A program made the translations under genes and the position numbers. Positions 43,105 through 52,367 of a DNA stretch of 64,000 nucleotides are shown one piece after another (position 1 is the stretch's first letter; each line of letters opens with the position of its first letter). The notes under the pieces were generated by a model. The model did not search any database, had not been told where the DNA came from, and saw only the letters and a list, made by a program, of their open reading frames with translations. The DNA comes from Pyrinomonadaceae bacterium (GTDB lineage: Bacteria; Acidobacteriota; Blastocatellia; Pyrinomonadales; Pyrinomonadaceae): assembly GCA_017983495.1 (NCBI GenBank), contig JAGOBH010000002.1, forward strand, positions 558,001-622,000, given 5' to 3'.

Positions 43105-45936
43105 TTAGGTTATTGTCGCCGGAAATTCACCTTTCAAGGCCTCCCCGCGGGAACGAGTAACCCATTTTTCAGTTTCGACGGCTCCAAACAAAAGAACGCC
43201 TGCCCCGCAACAAATCGCCAGATCGGCGAACGATAACGGATGTGTCCCAAATACCGTCTGCAGGAACGGAGTGTAAATTACGGCTGTCTGTAACAACAAA
43301 GTAATCGTGACCATCGCCAACATCAGTTTGTTCGAGGCAATGCCAATGGTGAAGAGGGAATCGCTGCCCGAGCGGATCGCCAGGGCCTGACCGACCTGAA
43401 GAAAAGCAAGTGAAGTGAATGTCATCGTTTGCCAGTTGGAATAGCCGGCGAGCCAATAGGCAAATCCGAGGCCGACCGCCAAGCCGCCTATGAGCACTCC
43501 AAGCCACGCGATGTGCCAACCCAAACCGCGAGCGAAGATGCTTTCGTCGGGTAGTATGGGGGGGCGACGCATCACATCGCGTTCGGATCTTTCGACACCG
43601 AGCCCCAATCCCAACAACCCATCTGTCAAAAGATTTAGCCATAACAGCTGTATCGGTAGCAGCGTCAACGGCATTCCCAGTAAAGGGCCGATTAGAACAG
43701 TTATGATCTTTCCGATGTTCCCGGCAATCGAGAACTTTATGAATTTCCTGAGATTGTCATAGATCGTCCGGCCTTCCTCGACAGCCGCAACGATCGTCTC
43801 AAAATTATCGTCGCGGAGAACCATATCCGCCGCCTCTTTAGAAACGTCCGTACCGGTTAGCCCCATTGCGACACCGATATTTGCCTTTTTCAAGGCGGGA
43901 GCGTCATTGACGCCGTCCCCGGTCATCGCGACGATATGACCGCGTTCCTGTAAAGCACTCACGATGCGAAACTTATGTTGCGGCGAAACACGTGCGAACA
44001 CGGAGATCGAATCGACCTTCTCGCAAAGCATTTGGTCGCTCATTGCTTCGAGTTCGCGCCCGGTGACCACAATCGTATTATCCTCGGCTAATCCCAAATC
44101 GCGAGCTATAAAAGCGGCCGTCAGCGGGTGGTCCCCAGTTATCATGATCGGACGGATTCCAGCTGTCTTGCATTTCCTCACGGCATCTTTGACCCCGGCG
44201 CGAGGTGGGTCGATCATTCCGACCAGGCCGATAAACACGATCTCGCTTTCGATATGCTCGGCATCGAGTCTCCCGGCCGCATTCTCGTCAAGGGAATCAA
44301 CAAACCGCAATCCGACCCCAAGGACCCGCATTCCATTTCGTGCGAGCTGTTCATTTGCCTCCTGGATCCGTGTATGCATATCGGCGGTCATCGGATGGAT
44401 GCCGTCGCTGTTCCAAAATTTCGACGAGATCTCAAGCAGTCCGTCGGCCGCACCTTTGACAAAGGCAATGTAAGGCGACGGATCATGGTTCTTATATTCG
44501 TCATCAAGCAGGAAACTGAAACCGTCTTTTCGCCGGGATATTTCATCCGGAAAACGGTGGATGGTCGTCATCCTCTTTCGCTCCGAATCAAAGGGCAATT
44601 CGTTGAGGCGGGGAAACTCCGCTTCGGCCTCCAATTTACTGATCCCCGATCTGGCTGCGGCAATAACCAGAGCTCCTTCGGTGGGGTCGCCCGTCGCAAA
44701 ATATTCGGAGGACTCGACGTCGAACTCCAGAAGGGCGTCATTGCATAATGCTCCCCCAACCAGCAATAACTGTATCGCGGGATCCAGTTCGATCGGTTCC
44801 TCGATACTGGCGTGTTTATTCCTGATCAACGTCCGCGTCACTTCTTCAGAGAGCTCAAGTCTGTGGCCAGCGACATCCAAGACGGTCACTGCCATCAGGT
44901 TTCGGGTGAGAGTCCCGGTTTTGTCCGTACAAATAACAGTGACGGACCCGAGGGTTTCAACGGAGGGAAGTTTGCGGATCAAGGCCTGACGACGTAGCAT
45001 CCTCTGAGCTCCCAAAGCGAGCGTGATGGTGACAACTGCCGGTAGCCCCTCGGGGACGGCCGCGACTGCGACCGCAACGGCGGCCATGATCATGAAAAGA
45101 AAAGCCTCGCCCCTAATGATTCCCAAAAGAAAGATGATGCCGGCAACCCCGACCGCAATGACACCGAGCACTTTGCCCAACTGATCGAGTTTTTTCTGCA
45201 GTGGCGTTTGTTCAACCCGGGCACTCTGGATCATTCCTGCAATAAGCCCGAGCTCAGTCTGCATTCCCGTTGCTACAGCGACCGCCGTTGCCCGCCCGTA
45301 AGTTACTGCCGTTCCCATATAGACCAGATTTCGGCGGTCGCCCAACGGTAAGCTCAGATCCCCGGGAATTGGAAAGAACTCCTTATCAACCGGCTCGGAT
45401 TCGCCGGTGAGAGCTGATTCGTCGACGCGCAGATTCGAGCCTTCGATCAGCCGGCAGTCCGTGGGAACTGTGTTTCCGGCCTCCAGAAGAACCACGTCGC
45501 CCGGAACGAGGTCTCGAGCAGCGATTTCCTTTACCGTTCCATCCCGCCGCACACGCACAAGCGGGTGAGCTAGTGCCTTCAAGGCTGCCATCGCCTTTTC
45601 TGCTCTGTACTCCTGGATAAAGCCCAGTACCCCAAAAAGCACGACGATCGTCATAATAACGCCTGCATCCTTCCAATCACTGACAAGTGCAGAGATCACG
45701 GCGGCTGCAACCAGAATGAGCACCATTACGGATGTAAATTGCTCCCACAAGATGGGCCAGGGCGATTTGGCTCCGCGGTCTCCGATCTCGTTAAACCCAT
45801 TTTGTTCCTGTCTTTGGTGGGCCTCAGCTTCGGTTAATCCGAGTCCCAGGTCAGTCCGCAATATTCGGAGAATATCGTCGGAGCCCATCGTAAACCAGAA
45901 GTGCTCTCGCGTATTGTTTGTTATGTCTCCCTTCAT
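43105..45936 (-). CDS. P2-type cation-transporting ATPase (Ca2+-ATPase-like)
   Basis: 943 residues with ten expected membrane helices. The cytosolic N-terminal domain starts 'EAEAHQRQEQNGFNEIG'. The actuator domain contains TGES ('ALTGESEPV'), the phosphorylated aspartate is D338 in ICTDKTGTLT, and the hinge reads 'TGDGVNDAPALKKANIGVAMG'. M4 carries 'AVPEGLPAVV', the Ca2+ site II motif. In M5 the segment is N740-I-G-K743, where SERCA has N-V-G-E771; in M6 'LWLNLLTDG' keeps Asn, Thr and Asp. The Lys would occupy site I, as an Arg does in the Listeria Ca2+ pump, so I predict one Ca2+ per ATP. It lies beside a universal stress protein gene in the same direction. Confidence 0.93.
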   Translation of the reverse strand: MKGDITNNTREHFWFTMGSDDILRILRTDLGLGLTEAEAHQRQEQNGFNEIGDRGAKSPWPILWEQFTSVMVLILVAAAVISALVSDWKDAGVIMTIVVLFGVLGFIQEYRAEKAMAALKALAHPLVRVRRDGTVKEIAARDLVPGDVVLLEAGNTVPTDCRLIEGSNLRVDESALTGESEPVDKEFFPIPGDLSLPLGDRRNLVYMGTAVTYGRATAVAVATGMQTELGLIAGMIQSARVEQTPLQKKLDQLGKVLGVIAVGVAGIIFLLGIIRGEAFLFMIMAAVAVAVAAVPEGLPAVVTITLALGAQRMLRRQALIRKLPSVETLGSVTVICTDKTGTLTRNLMAVTVLDVAGHRLELSEEVTRTLIRNKHASIEEPIELDPAIQLLLVGGALCNDALLEFDVESSEYFATGDPTEGALVIAAARSGISKLEAEAEFPRLNELPFDSERKRMTTIHRFPDEISRRKDGFSFLLDDEYKNHDPSPYIAFVKGAADGLLEISSKFWNSDGIHPMTADMHTRIQEANEQLARNGMRVLGVGLRFVDSLDENAAGRLDAEHIESEIVFIGLVGMIDPPRAGVKDAVRKCKTAGIRPIMITGDHPLTAAFIARDLGLAEDNTIVVTGRELEAMSDQMLCEKVDSISVFARVSPQHKFRIVSALQERGHIVAMTGDGVNDAPALKKANIGVAMGLTGTDVSKEAADMVLRDDNFETIVAAVEEGRTIYDNLRKFIKFSIAGNIGKIITVLIGPLLGMPLTLLPIQLLWLNLLTDGLLGLGLGVERSERDVMRRPPILPDESIFARGLGWHIAWLGVLIGGLAVGLGFAYWLAGYSNWQTMTFTSLAFLQVGQALAIRSGSDSLFTIGIASNKLMLAMVTITLLLQTAVIYTPFLQTVFGTHPLSFADLAICCGAGVLLFGAVETEKWVTRSRGEALKGEFPATIT

Positions 45937-46211
45937 TGTTATCGGAAAGCTTGTTCAGATCATTTTGAGACTTCTATTCAAGACTCTTGCGTAGAGTCTT
46001 GATCGCTTCACCATAGAGAGGGGGCAAGAATTGTTCTTTGTCGTTCCTGAATGTCGCAACGTTCCGCTTCGGAAAGGGGAACTACACACCGTTTGACGAA
46101 AATTCACGAGACCGCATATTATTGGCTCGTTGTTTCCGCTATATAAGTTAGATGAGTTCCCCCCAGAGGTCCGACTGTAACGCGACGCCCCACGCAAATT
46201 ACACGTATGAA

Positions 46212-47129
46212 TCACTCTGTTGCTTCACGGACGATTTCCACTGAGCAATTCGCCCTCGAAGCGACTGCGTATGACACGCTGCCGAGCAGCACTCTCTCCA
46301 TGAAACTATGGCCTTTTGCTCCGATGAATATTGCATCCGCTCCCCATATCTCTGCTTCCTTGAGAAGAACGTCTTTTGCCTCGCCTACCTTTGTCGTGCT
46401 CGAAACGTGCAGGCCGACTGATTTGAGCTTTTGAGCGGCTTCCTCGGAAGCCTCCTGCATTCTCGTTATGTCGACTTCGAATCCGGCAGTTGCTACCAAA
46501 ACTGGTTCGATCGCGGTCACTAACCGGACCGCGCTGTCCGGCCGCCATGAACGTCGAGCGACTGACCCTACCGCCACAATGGAATCAGGCGATCCGTCCA
46601 TTCCGATCACAATGCGCTGCGGCGATTTATCGTTCCAGGTCCGTGCCGGCGTGATACGCCCAATACGAACCGGACATCTGGCTTCCGTCAATATCTTCAG
46701 CGAGGAACTGCCGAGGGCGAGCCGCCCGATCAGACTGCGTCCGTGCGAGCCCACAACGATCAGATCCGGATTCCACTCGCGCGCTCTATCTAGAATTCCC
46801 CAGTGTGCGAAACCTGGCAGTGCCTCTGACTGCACCTTCCACCTTGGATATTGCGACTGCAGAAGAGCAGCAACCCCTTTGACCAGGTTCTCGGTTTCGG
46901 CAAATGCCGCATGATTTCTTTCTCGGATTCGAGTAATTGCCTCTGGGCCCGGGTACTCGAATTCTTCTTCGACGGCGTCTCCGTTCGCCGCTCTTTCCAG
47001 TATCATGGTCCAGTTTTCTGTGACCATAAGGACAAGCAGTTCAACATTCGACGGCAAACCAGCATTCTCCAAATCCGTAAGTGCCGCTTTCGAGCATTCC
47101 GAATCGTCATAACCGACCAAGATCTTCAT
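46212..47129 (-). CDS. Tandem-domain universal stress protein
   Basis: 305 residues from the ATG at 47129, chosen because GGAGG lies 7-9 bases upstream; an ATG at 47135 is too close to it. There are two UspA domains: 1-145 and 150-305. Each ends in the ATP-binding pattern G-x2-G-x9-G-S/T ('VVGSHGRSLIGRLALGSSS' and 'FIGAKGHSFMERVLLGS'). Such tandem proteins bind ATP and respond to stress or dormancy; the target is unknown. The gene lies just upstream of the cation ATPase with a 275-base gap. Confidence 0.92.
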   Translation of the reverse strand: MKILVGYDDSECSKAALTDLENAGLPSNVELLVLMVTENWTMILERAANGDAVEEEFEYPGPEAITRIRERNHAAFAETENLVKGVAALLQSQYPRWKVQSEALPGFAHWGILDRAREWNPDLIVVGSHGRSLIGRLALGSSSLKILTEARCPVRIGRITPARTWNDKSPQRIVIGMDGSPDSIVAVGSVARRSWRPDSAVRLVTAIEPVLVATAGFEVDITRMQEASEEAAQKLKSVGLHVSSTTKVGEAKDVLLKEAEIWGADAIFIGAKGHSFMERVLLGSVSYAVASRANCSVEIVREATE

Positions 47130-47657
47130 AAACATACCTCCCTTGCGTAGACTCCTTGCGGTTGCGTCCCTTTGAGCACTTTCGAACGACCTCGCCTAAA
47201 TGATGTGATTCTTCGACAGGCGAGGTGATCTCTCAACCAGCACTCTAGAACAGGTTCAGAGACCCGGGTCGCAACTTTAACCCATTACAGTGCAAGTGTT
47301 GTGCCCTATTACGCCATCAGAGTTTTCGGCGTCGAATCGATATATGCTTGGGGCCGGTTCTGTGGATTCCTTAGATAAGTGCGGAATAATACGCGCCAGA
47401 TTTTGCACAAGTTGCGTCCAACCAGACGGTCGAAATGAGACGCAAAGTGCACTTTAGGGGACGAAGATCAAATAGGAAATTACGAGAGGTAAATCATGAC
47501 GGCCATTTTTCCTGCGGACTGCCAGAGTCGACCCAAGATCGCCGTATCCGATCTACGGACGGAGTACCACGTCTGATTAAGATACAAAGAGGATGAGGAG
47601 TGGCTAAGACTGTCCGATAACTACGATCGGGGCCAGGACGGCCGTGTGTTAAAAAAA
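47130..47657. other. Region between USP gene and tRNA-Val with a possible short ORF
   Basis: About 530 bases with no recognised gene. A 26-codon ORF at 47496-47576 begins with ATG after a good GAGAGGT at 47484-47490 and ends with TGA; its peptide has no known relatives and may be chance. The rest is the promoter region of the leftward stress-protein gene. No tandem repeats or strong palindromes were seen. Confidence 0.4.
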
Positions 47658-47733
47658 TGGTAGTCTCTAGCAGACTCGAACTGCTGACCCCTACCTTGTC
47701 AAGGTAATGCTCTACCAACTGAGCTAAGAGACT
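47658..47733 (-). tRNA. tRNA-Val (anticodon GAC)
   Basis: A perfect cloverleaf with encoded CCA on the minus strand: acceptor AGTCTCT/AGAGACT, D-arm GCTC...GAGC, anticodon stem TTACC/GGTAG with loop TTGACAA (anticodon GAC), T-arm AGCAG-TTCGAGT-CTGCT. It reads GUC and GUU codons. Confidence 0.95.
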
Positions 47734-47992
47734 ACACCATCGCAAATCCAAGAGAAACGCGAACTAAAAGAATGCCAAACACCGCCAACACTGTCAAGTC
47801 TATCGGTCAAACGGTAAGAATTTAAGAAGTGTACGTTTGCGCACAGAACGCCGGCCAGGGGCGTGTAATAATGATCCTGTACTCTTTCAGAAAGCGTTTG
47901 GTAAGCATTGTCTGACAATGTTCGAGTTCGACAGATATTACAATGCACTGAGTTGAAAGGCGGGTCCGCAGGACGCAAGGAGAGAAGATATA

Positions 47993-48268
47993 ATGGTTTC
48001 ATTAATTATTTGGTTGATATTAGGATTTTTGGCTGGCTTTATCGCAAAGGCGATCCTTCCTGGTCCGGACGTCGGCGGCGTGATCATGACTACGTTTGTC
48101 GGCATCATCGGTGCCGTGGTAGGTGGATTTATCGGAACGATGATCGGATATCCGATGGTCAGCAGTTTTAACAATATAGGTAGCTCGCTTCCGAGTTTTA
48201 TATCGTCAATTATCGGAGCGATCGTGGTTTTGCTTATATTCAGAGTGATCTCCGGACGTAGGATTTAG
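47993..48268 (+). CDS. GlsB/YeaQ/YmgE family stress-response membrane protein
   Basis: 91 residues with three hydrophobic segments rich in Gly: 'IIWLILGFLAGFIAKAILPG', 'GGVIMTTFVGIIGAVVGGFIG' and 'FISSIIGAIVVLLIFRVISGRRI'. The pattern is that of the transglycosylase-associated/GlsB stress protein family, whose role is still vague. A GGAG lies upstream of the ATG. A hairpin terminator follows (48301-48330). It is near the stress-protein genes, though on its own. Confidence 0.88.
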   Translation: MVSLIIWLILGFLAGFIAKAILPGPDVGGVIMTTFVGIIGAVVGGFIGTMIGYPMVSSFNNIGSSLPSFISSIIGAIVVLLIFRVISGRRI

Positions 48269-48300
48269 TTCCGGAATATCAGAGGATATTGTAAACACGG

Positions 48301-48330
48301 GGGCGACTGCTACGAGCGGTCGCCCATTTT
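48301..48330 (+). terminator. Terminator after the GlsB-type gene
   Basis: Stem GGGCGACTGC and GCGGTCGCCC (one G-U pair) around TACGA, followed by ATTTTCTTT. It lies about 30 bases past the stop codon and fits a rho-independent terminator. Confidence 0.7.
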
Positions 48331-48405
48331 CTTTGGCTGTCACACGTCAGTGTCTAGATTGATCGAACAGCGTCAATGCAGACGCAGTGGTAATTCTGGC
48401 AAGTG

Positions 48406-49359
48406 TTAGGCTACGCCCGTGCAGAATCGATGCATCGCGATCGCCACCAACTTTGTAGTGCGATCATCCACGTCAAACCGCGGATTCACCTCGGTAAACT
48501 CAATGATCTTGGTGTTTGCAAGCGAAGCTGCGTATTTTACCAACTGAATAAGTTCACCGGCTCGTAACCCGAGCGGTGACGGCGAAGAAGTCCCGGGCGC
48601 ATCTGCGGTACGAACTACGGAGAGATCAAATCCAAAAAAGGTGTTTAACGAAGAACTATGCCCAATAAACTTCTGCCTGATCTGGTCCTTAAGTTCAAGA
48701 TCGGCCTCTGACCTGGACCGCAATAGTTCAAGACTGATGCGGTGAATTCCGAGAGTCCGAATATAGTCGTAATAGGTCGGCGACGTCAGGTGCGATTGAT
48801 AGCCCGCCTCGTAAAAATAAGTAGGTAATAAGTGCTTTTCTTCGATCAATTGGCGAAATGCAGTGCCGCTATTGCGCTCCGGAGCGAGGCGAACATCGAG
48901 ATGTGAGTCGATATTGATTCCGATCCACCATTCGGGCCCGAAAACCTCAGCCATGGCAACGCCGTCCGGATATGAAACGTCACCGCCTCCCCCGAGCACT
49001 ATCACTCGTTTCCCATCTCTTAGTAACTGTGCGACGACCGCCGTGTGATTTGCGTGTGCGTCTTCAAGCGATCCGTCCGTTTTGGTGTTTCCCAGATCAA
49101 AGATCTTTTTACGAATATTGAAAGTTGTTAGTCGATAAAACTGTTCACGGATCTTGTCCGGGGCCTCTGCCGCTCCGACACGCCCGTCTCGGCGGCGTAC
49201 GCCTTCATCCTGCGGAAAACCAAGGATGACGAGGTCGGCCGCTGCATAATGCCGCTCATCCGAGTGAACAAATTCACCCAACCGCGGATCATTCTTGTCG
49301 TTTGCGGAAAAGAAGAGTGCGGCATCCGGTCGGGCAGTCAGGTCGAAAATGTTGCTCAT
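48406..49359 (-). CDS. Formimidoylglutamase-like (arginase family) protein with altered metal ligands
   Basis: 317 residues with an arginase/ureohydrolase fold. The manganese-ligand segments are only partly kept. The first motif reads G123-G-G-G-D127 where enzymes have GGGHE or GGDH, so the first histidine is missing. DSHLD (151-155) is intact, with D151, H153 and D155. The last motif is D245-L-S247 rather than DVD. E290 of the EVNP box is present. Two of the usual metal ligands are therefore replaced, so activity is uncertain, though other bacterial formimidoylglutamase-like proteins show the same variation. The hutU, hutI and hutH genes lie 8-15 kb away, so a role in the last step of histidine degradation is possible. 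Confidence 0.75.
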   Translation of the reverse strand: MSNIFDLTARPDAALFFSANDKNDPRLGEFVHSDERHYAAADLVILGFPQDEGVRRRDGRVGAAEAPDKIREQFYRLTTFNIRKKIFDLGNTKTDGSLEDAHANHTAVVAQLLRDGKRVIVLGGGGDVSYPDGVAMAEVFGPEWWIGINIDSHLDVRLAPERNSGTAFRQLIEEKHLLPTYFYEAGYQSHLTSPTYYDYIRTLGIHRISLELLRSRSEADLELKDQIRQKFIGHSSSLNTFFGFDLSVVRTADAPGTSSPSPLGLRAGELIQLVKYAASLANTKIIEFTEVNPRFDVDDRTTKLVAIAMHRFCTGVA

Positions 49360-49447
49360 ATCGATAGCTTAATATGTTTTGTATCGTTCCGAAAGTCGTA
49401 TAGGTTTAACGAGCCACGCAAAAAGAGGTTACAATCAACGATAGACG

Positions 49448-49957
49448 ATGAAAATGAGATTCAACGATCCGATCACAGACAAGATCGGCGTATTCTTAAA
49501 CGAAATTGGCATTTCCGTCATTGGGGGTAAGGTTCCCGAAGACGCTTTTTTGCCGGGCGTTTTCGTCAAAGATGGCGGTCTGGTCGTCGACGAGGCCAAA
49601 CTGAGATATCCGGGCGATCTTCTCCACGAAGCTGGCCATCTTGCATTTGCTACCGCAGAACAACGGCGAGGCTTATCTGGTGAGGTGCTCTTGCCCGATT
49701 TGAACATCGACGTAATCGAGGTGCAGGCTATTTGCTGGTCGTATGCGGCCTGTCTTCACCTGAACATTGAACCGAGCATCGTCTTTCACCCGGACGGCTA
49801 CCACAGTCGATCAGAGAGCATCCTGTTTAATTTCAGGATGGGGATCTATATCGGACTCCCAGGCCTGGAATCCGCCGGCATGGCGTATGGTGAACGACAA
49901 GCTGCAATTATGGGCATTGAACCATTTCCCGTTATGCAAAAGTGGCTGTCAGATTGA
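49448..49957 (+). CDS. Small protein with HEAGH zinc-binding motif, unknown family
   Basis: 169 residues. H60-E-A-G-H64 in 'DLLHEAGHLAF' is a classic zinc-protease-like HExxH motif, preceded by a hydrophobic stretch as in neutral metallopeptidases. No third ligand can be identified with certainty. C-terminal landmarks are 'VQAICWSYAACLHLNIEPSIVFHPDGYH' and 'GMAYGERQAAIMGIEPFPVMQKWL'. It has no signal peptide. The family is not one I can name. The gene lies directly before the B12/radical-SAM gene, 92 bases away and in the same direction. Confidence 0.65.
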   Translation: MKMRFNDPITDKIGVFLNEIGISVIGGKVPEDAFLPGVFVKDGGLVVDEAKLRYPGDLLHEAGHLAFATAEQRRGLSGEVLLPDLNIDVIEVQAICWSYAACLHLNIEPSIVFHPDGYHSRSESILFNFRMGIYIGLPGLESAGMAYGERQAAIMGIEPFPVMQKWLSD

Positions 49958-50049
49958 TCTCTCGATCCCAACTTTCCGCAGATTGTATTTGTTTTGTAAC
50001 GCACATAAAAATACTTGCAACAGCAGTGATGAGGGCGTAGGCTCAAGTT

Positions 50050-51534
50050 ATGAACATACTGCTTGTATCTCCGGTGTTTCCCGATACGTACTGGAGTTTT
50101 AAGCACGCCCTGGCGTTCGAAGGGAAGATGGCTGCCTTCCCACCACTTGGACTTTTGACCGTTTCAGCAATGCTTCCGGCAGGCTGGGAACGGCGACTTG
50201 TCGATATGAACGTTGCGACGCTCAGCGACTCCGATATCAAATGGGCCGACATCGTTTTCGTAAGTGCAATGATCGTCCAGAAAGATTCGCTCGAGGATGT
50301 CGTCCGGAGAGCACGGAACCTCGGTAAACGTATTGCAGTGGGCGGTCCGTACGTGTCTACCAGTTCAGAGAGCGTACCCGATGCAGATCATATATTCATT
50401 GGTGAGGCGGAAACGACTCTTCCAGCCTTTGTGCGTGACATCGAATTAGGAACGACGAAAAAGGTATATAAAGCTGACGAGAGACCGTCGCTGCTGCAAA
50501 CGCCGGTGCCGGATTTTGGTCTCGCCGATATGTCAAAGTACAGCGCGATGAATATACAGTATTCACGTGGGTGCCCATTTCAGTGCGAGTTCTGCGACAT
50601 TATTGAGATCTACGGCCGTGTTCCGCGAACAAAATCTAACAGGCAGATGCTCGACGAACTTGACGCCTTAAAAGCGGTTGGCTGGCGAGGCCTTGTTTTT
50701 ATTGTCGATGATAATTTTATCGGCAACAAAAAGAATGTACGCCTTTTTCTTCCAGACCTGATCGAATGGTCCAGACAGAACAACTTTCCGTTTTCATTTA
50801 TCACAGAGGCTAGCGTGAACCTTGCAGAGGACGACGCCCTTCTGAAGATGATGCAGGATGCAGGTTTCCGTAGGGTCTTTCTTGGAATCGAAACACCGGT
50901 CGAAGCAAGTCTGAAAGAAGCTCAGAAATCGCAAAATACTCGCCGCAGTCTGATCGATTCGATCCACAAAATTCAGTCATACGGCATGGAAGTGATGGCC
51001 GGATTTATTCTGGGGTTTGATAGTGATCCGGAAAATATTTTCGATCTGCAGATCGATTTCATCAAAGAAAGTGCGATCCCCCTGGCAATGGTAGGACTGC
51101 TGTCAGCATTACCCGACACTCAACTCTGGCGGCGACTTGAGAAAGAGGGCAGGCTTGAAGGATACCATTCGGGTAATAACACCGACGGCTCGCTCAATTT
51201 CGAGCCGAAAATGAACCGCGAACGGCTCATCGAAGGGTTTCAGGACGTTCTAAAGAACATCTACAGTCCAAAAGAATATTACCTACGTTCCCTGGATTGC
51301 CTCTCCAGGTTTCACCAGAACCGCATCGAACCGCGAAAATCAACATTATTTGCGGACCTCAAGGCGTTTTACAGGATAATTATGCGACTTGGCATCCGTG
51401 ATCATTCGAGGATCCATTTCTGGGGCTACTTTTATAAACTGATCCGCTTTCACCCGCGGGACTTTGCGCACGGACTTACGCTTGCGGCCATGGGATATCA
51501 TTTTCGCCGCATCACCGAACAATATTGCCGCTAA
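50050..51534 (+). CDS. B12-binding radical SAM protein (HpnP-like, DUF4070)
   Basis: 494 residues. An N-terminal cobalamin-binding domain runs over about 1-140, with '[13 protein letters not shown]' and '[11 protein letters not shown]'. The radical SAM domain begins with C175-x3-C179-x2-C182 in '[11 protein letters not shown]', which holds the [4Fe-4S] cluster, and ends near 'GFDSDPENI'. A DUF4070-type C-terminus follows. Members include the hopanoid C-2 methylase HpnP and various methyltransferases that act on unactivated carbons; the substrate cannot be read from sequence. No hopanoid genes are nearby. Confidence 0.88.
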   Translation: MNILLVSPVFPDTYWSFKHALAFEGKMAAFPPLGLLTVSAMLPAGWERRLVDMNVATLSDSDIKWADIVFVSAMIVQKDSLEDVVRRARNLGKRIAVGGPYVSTSSESVPDADHIFIGEAETTLPAFVRDIELGTTKKVYKADERPSLLQTPVPDFGLADMSKYSAMNIQYSRGCPFQCEFCDIIEIYGRVPRTKSNRQMLDELDALKAVGWRGLVFIVDDNFIGNKKNVRLFLPDLIEWSRQNNFPFSFITEASVNLAEDDALLKMMQDAGFRRVFLGIETPVEASLKEAQKSQNTRRSLIDSIHKIQSYGMEVMAGFILGFDSDPENIFDLQIDFIKESAIPLAMVGLLSALPDTQLWRRLEKEGRLEGYHSGNNTDGSLNFEPKMNRERLIEGFQDVLKNIYSPKEYYLRSLDCLSRFHQNRIEPRKSTLFADLKAFYRIIMRLGIRDHSRIHFWGYFYKLIRFHPRDFAHGLTLAAMGYHFRRITEQYCR

Positions 51535-51543
51535 CCTGATCGA

Positions 51544-51741
51544 TCACTTGCCGCAGCAAACGCACCGCTCGCCTGCGTCTCCTGAAAGCGACAATTCTGA
51601 AAAGGTTAAATCGTGAGCAGCCCTTATCGATTCTTTGTCATTCGAGTCAAAATATTCGTTGATCAGCTCAACCATCTTCATCTTGTCGAGATTTGGTAAG
51701 GATAGAAAGCCATTGAAAGCGAGTTGTAGATTTTTATTCAT
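51544..51741 (-). CDS. Small hypothetical protein with C-terminal CVCCG
   Basis: 65 residues. A helix rich in Leu/Asn is followed by 'MKMVELINEYFDS' and a tail 'SGDAGERCVCCGK' with three closely spaced cysteines, which could bind metal. No signal peptide. The gene lies between convergent and divergent larger genes with its own upstream region. A small protein is plausible but unproven. Confidence 0.5.
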   Translation of the reverse strand: MNKNLQLAFNGFLSLPNLDKMKMVELINEYFDSNDKESIRAAHDLTFSELSLSGDAGERCVCCGK

Positions 51742-51884
51742 ATTTTTTCCTTAAAGAGCACGAACGTCTCAGGGGTACTCTATCGCACATACGAAAATAA
51801 TCGTTTAGATCATAATCTATTAAACAAGACTTGAGCACTAAACAGTTATGCTCGTGGCAAGTACTTGTTTCAGAGAGTTATCAT

Positions 51885-52226
51885 ATGAAAAAAATACTAT
51901 TCACGTTCATTGCATTGTCGGTCTTTGCGGGAGTCTTTATGTTTGCAATGCCGGAAACGGCGTCAGCTCAAAAGATCTATACCCAACGGGTGGTTCGTAA
52001 TGGCAAGGTTCGCTACATTCGTGTAAAAAAGCCGACTTTTTATCGCAGACACCGTAACCGCGTTAACATCGCGATCGGAACAGGCGGCGGAGCGATAATC
52101 GGCGGATTGATCGGCGGACCGAAGGGTGCTCTGATCGGAGCAGGAGTCGGAGCCGGCAGTTCGGCTCTATACACGTATAAGTGGAACAAAAAGAAACGCC
52201 GCTATTACAAAGTCCGCAGGAACTAA
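51885..52226 (+). CDS. Secreted glycine-zipper protein
   Basis: 113 residues from the ATG at 51885. A signal peptide ends near SAQ. A very basic strand (RVVRNGKVRYIRVKKP) leads to a Gly-rich segment 'GTGGGAIIGGLIGGPKGALIGAGVGAGSS', a glycine zipper able to insert in or oligomerise on membranes. The tail is again basic. Such small proteins are common in Acidobacteria and are probably outer-membrane or envelope factors, but unstudied. A strong terminator follows. Confidence 0.72.
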   Translation: MKKILFTFIALSVFAGVFMFAMPETASAQKIYTQRVVRNGKVRYIRVKKPTFYRRHRNRVNIAIGTGGGAIIGGLIGGPKGALIGAGVGAGSSALYTYKWNKKKRRYYKVRRN

Positions 52227-52249
52227 CTGTTTCTAAAACATTAAAAGAA

Positions 52250-52287
52250 TACCGCGTAGGCCCATTGGCTACGCGGTACTTTTTTGT
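52250..52287 (+). terminator. Terminator after the glycine-zipper gene
   Basis: A 10-bp stem TACCGCGTAG/CTACGCGGTA with a nine-base loop, followed by CTTTTTT. It lies 24 bases after the stop codon. Confidence 0.85.
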
Positions 52288-52301
52288 GGCGATCGAAATC
52301 A

Positions 52302-52330
52302 TTGACTTTCTTAGCAGAATCACCTATCAA
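52302..52330 (+). promoter_or_regulatory. Promoter of the TPR lipoprotein-like gene
   Basis: TTGACT (52302-52307), 17 bases, TATCAA (52325-52330); transcription would start near 52337, giving a leader of about 30 bases before the ATG at 52368. Confidence 0.55.
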
Positions 52331-52367
52331 TAACGTACCAGTGTTATTCTGCGGATTTAATAGTTTC

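Noticed and set aside
42931..43236. A 101-residue open frame between thrS and the cation ATPase
   Set aside because: Its second half is antisense to the ATPase 3' end, it has no family similarity, and its composition looks like non-coding A/T-rich DNA.
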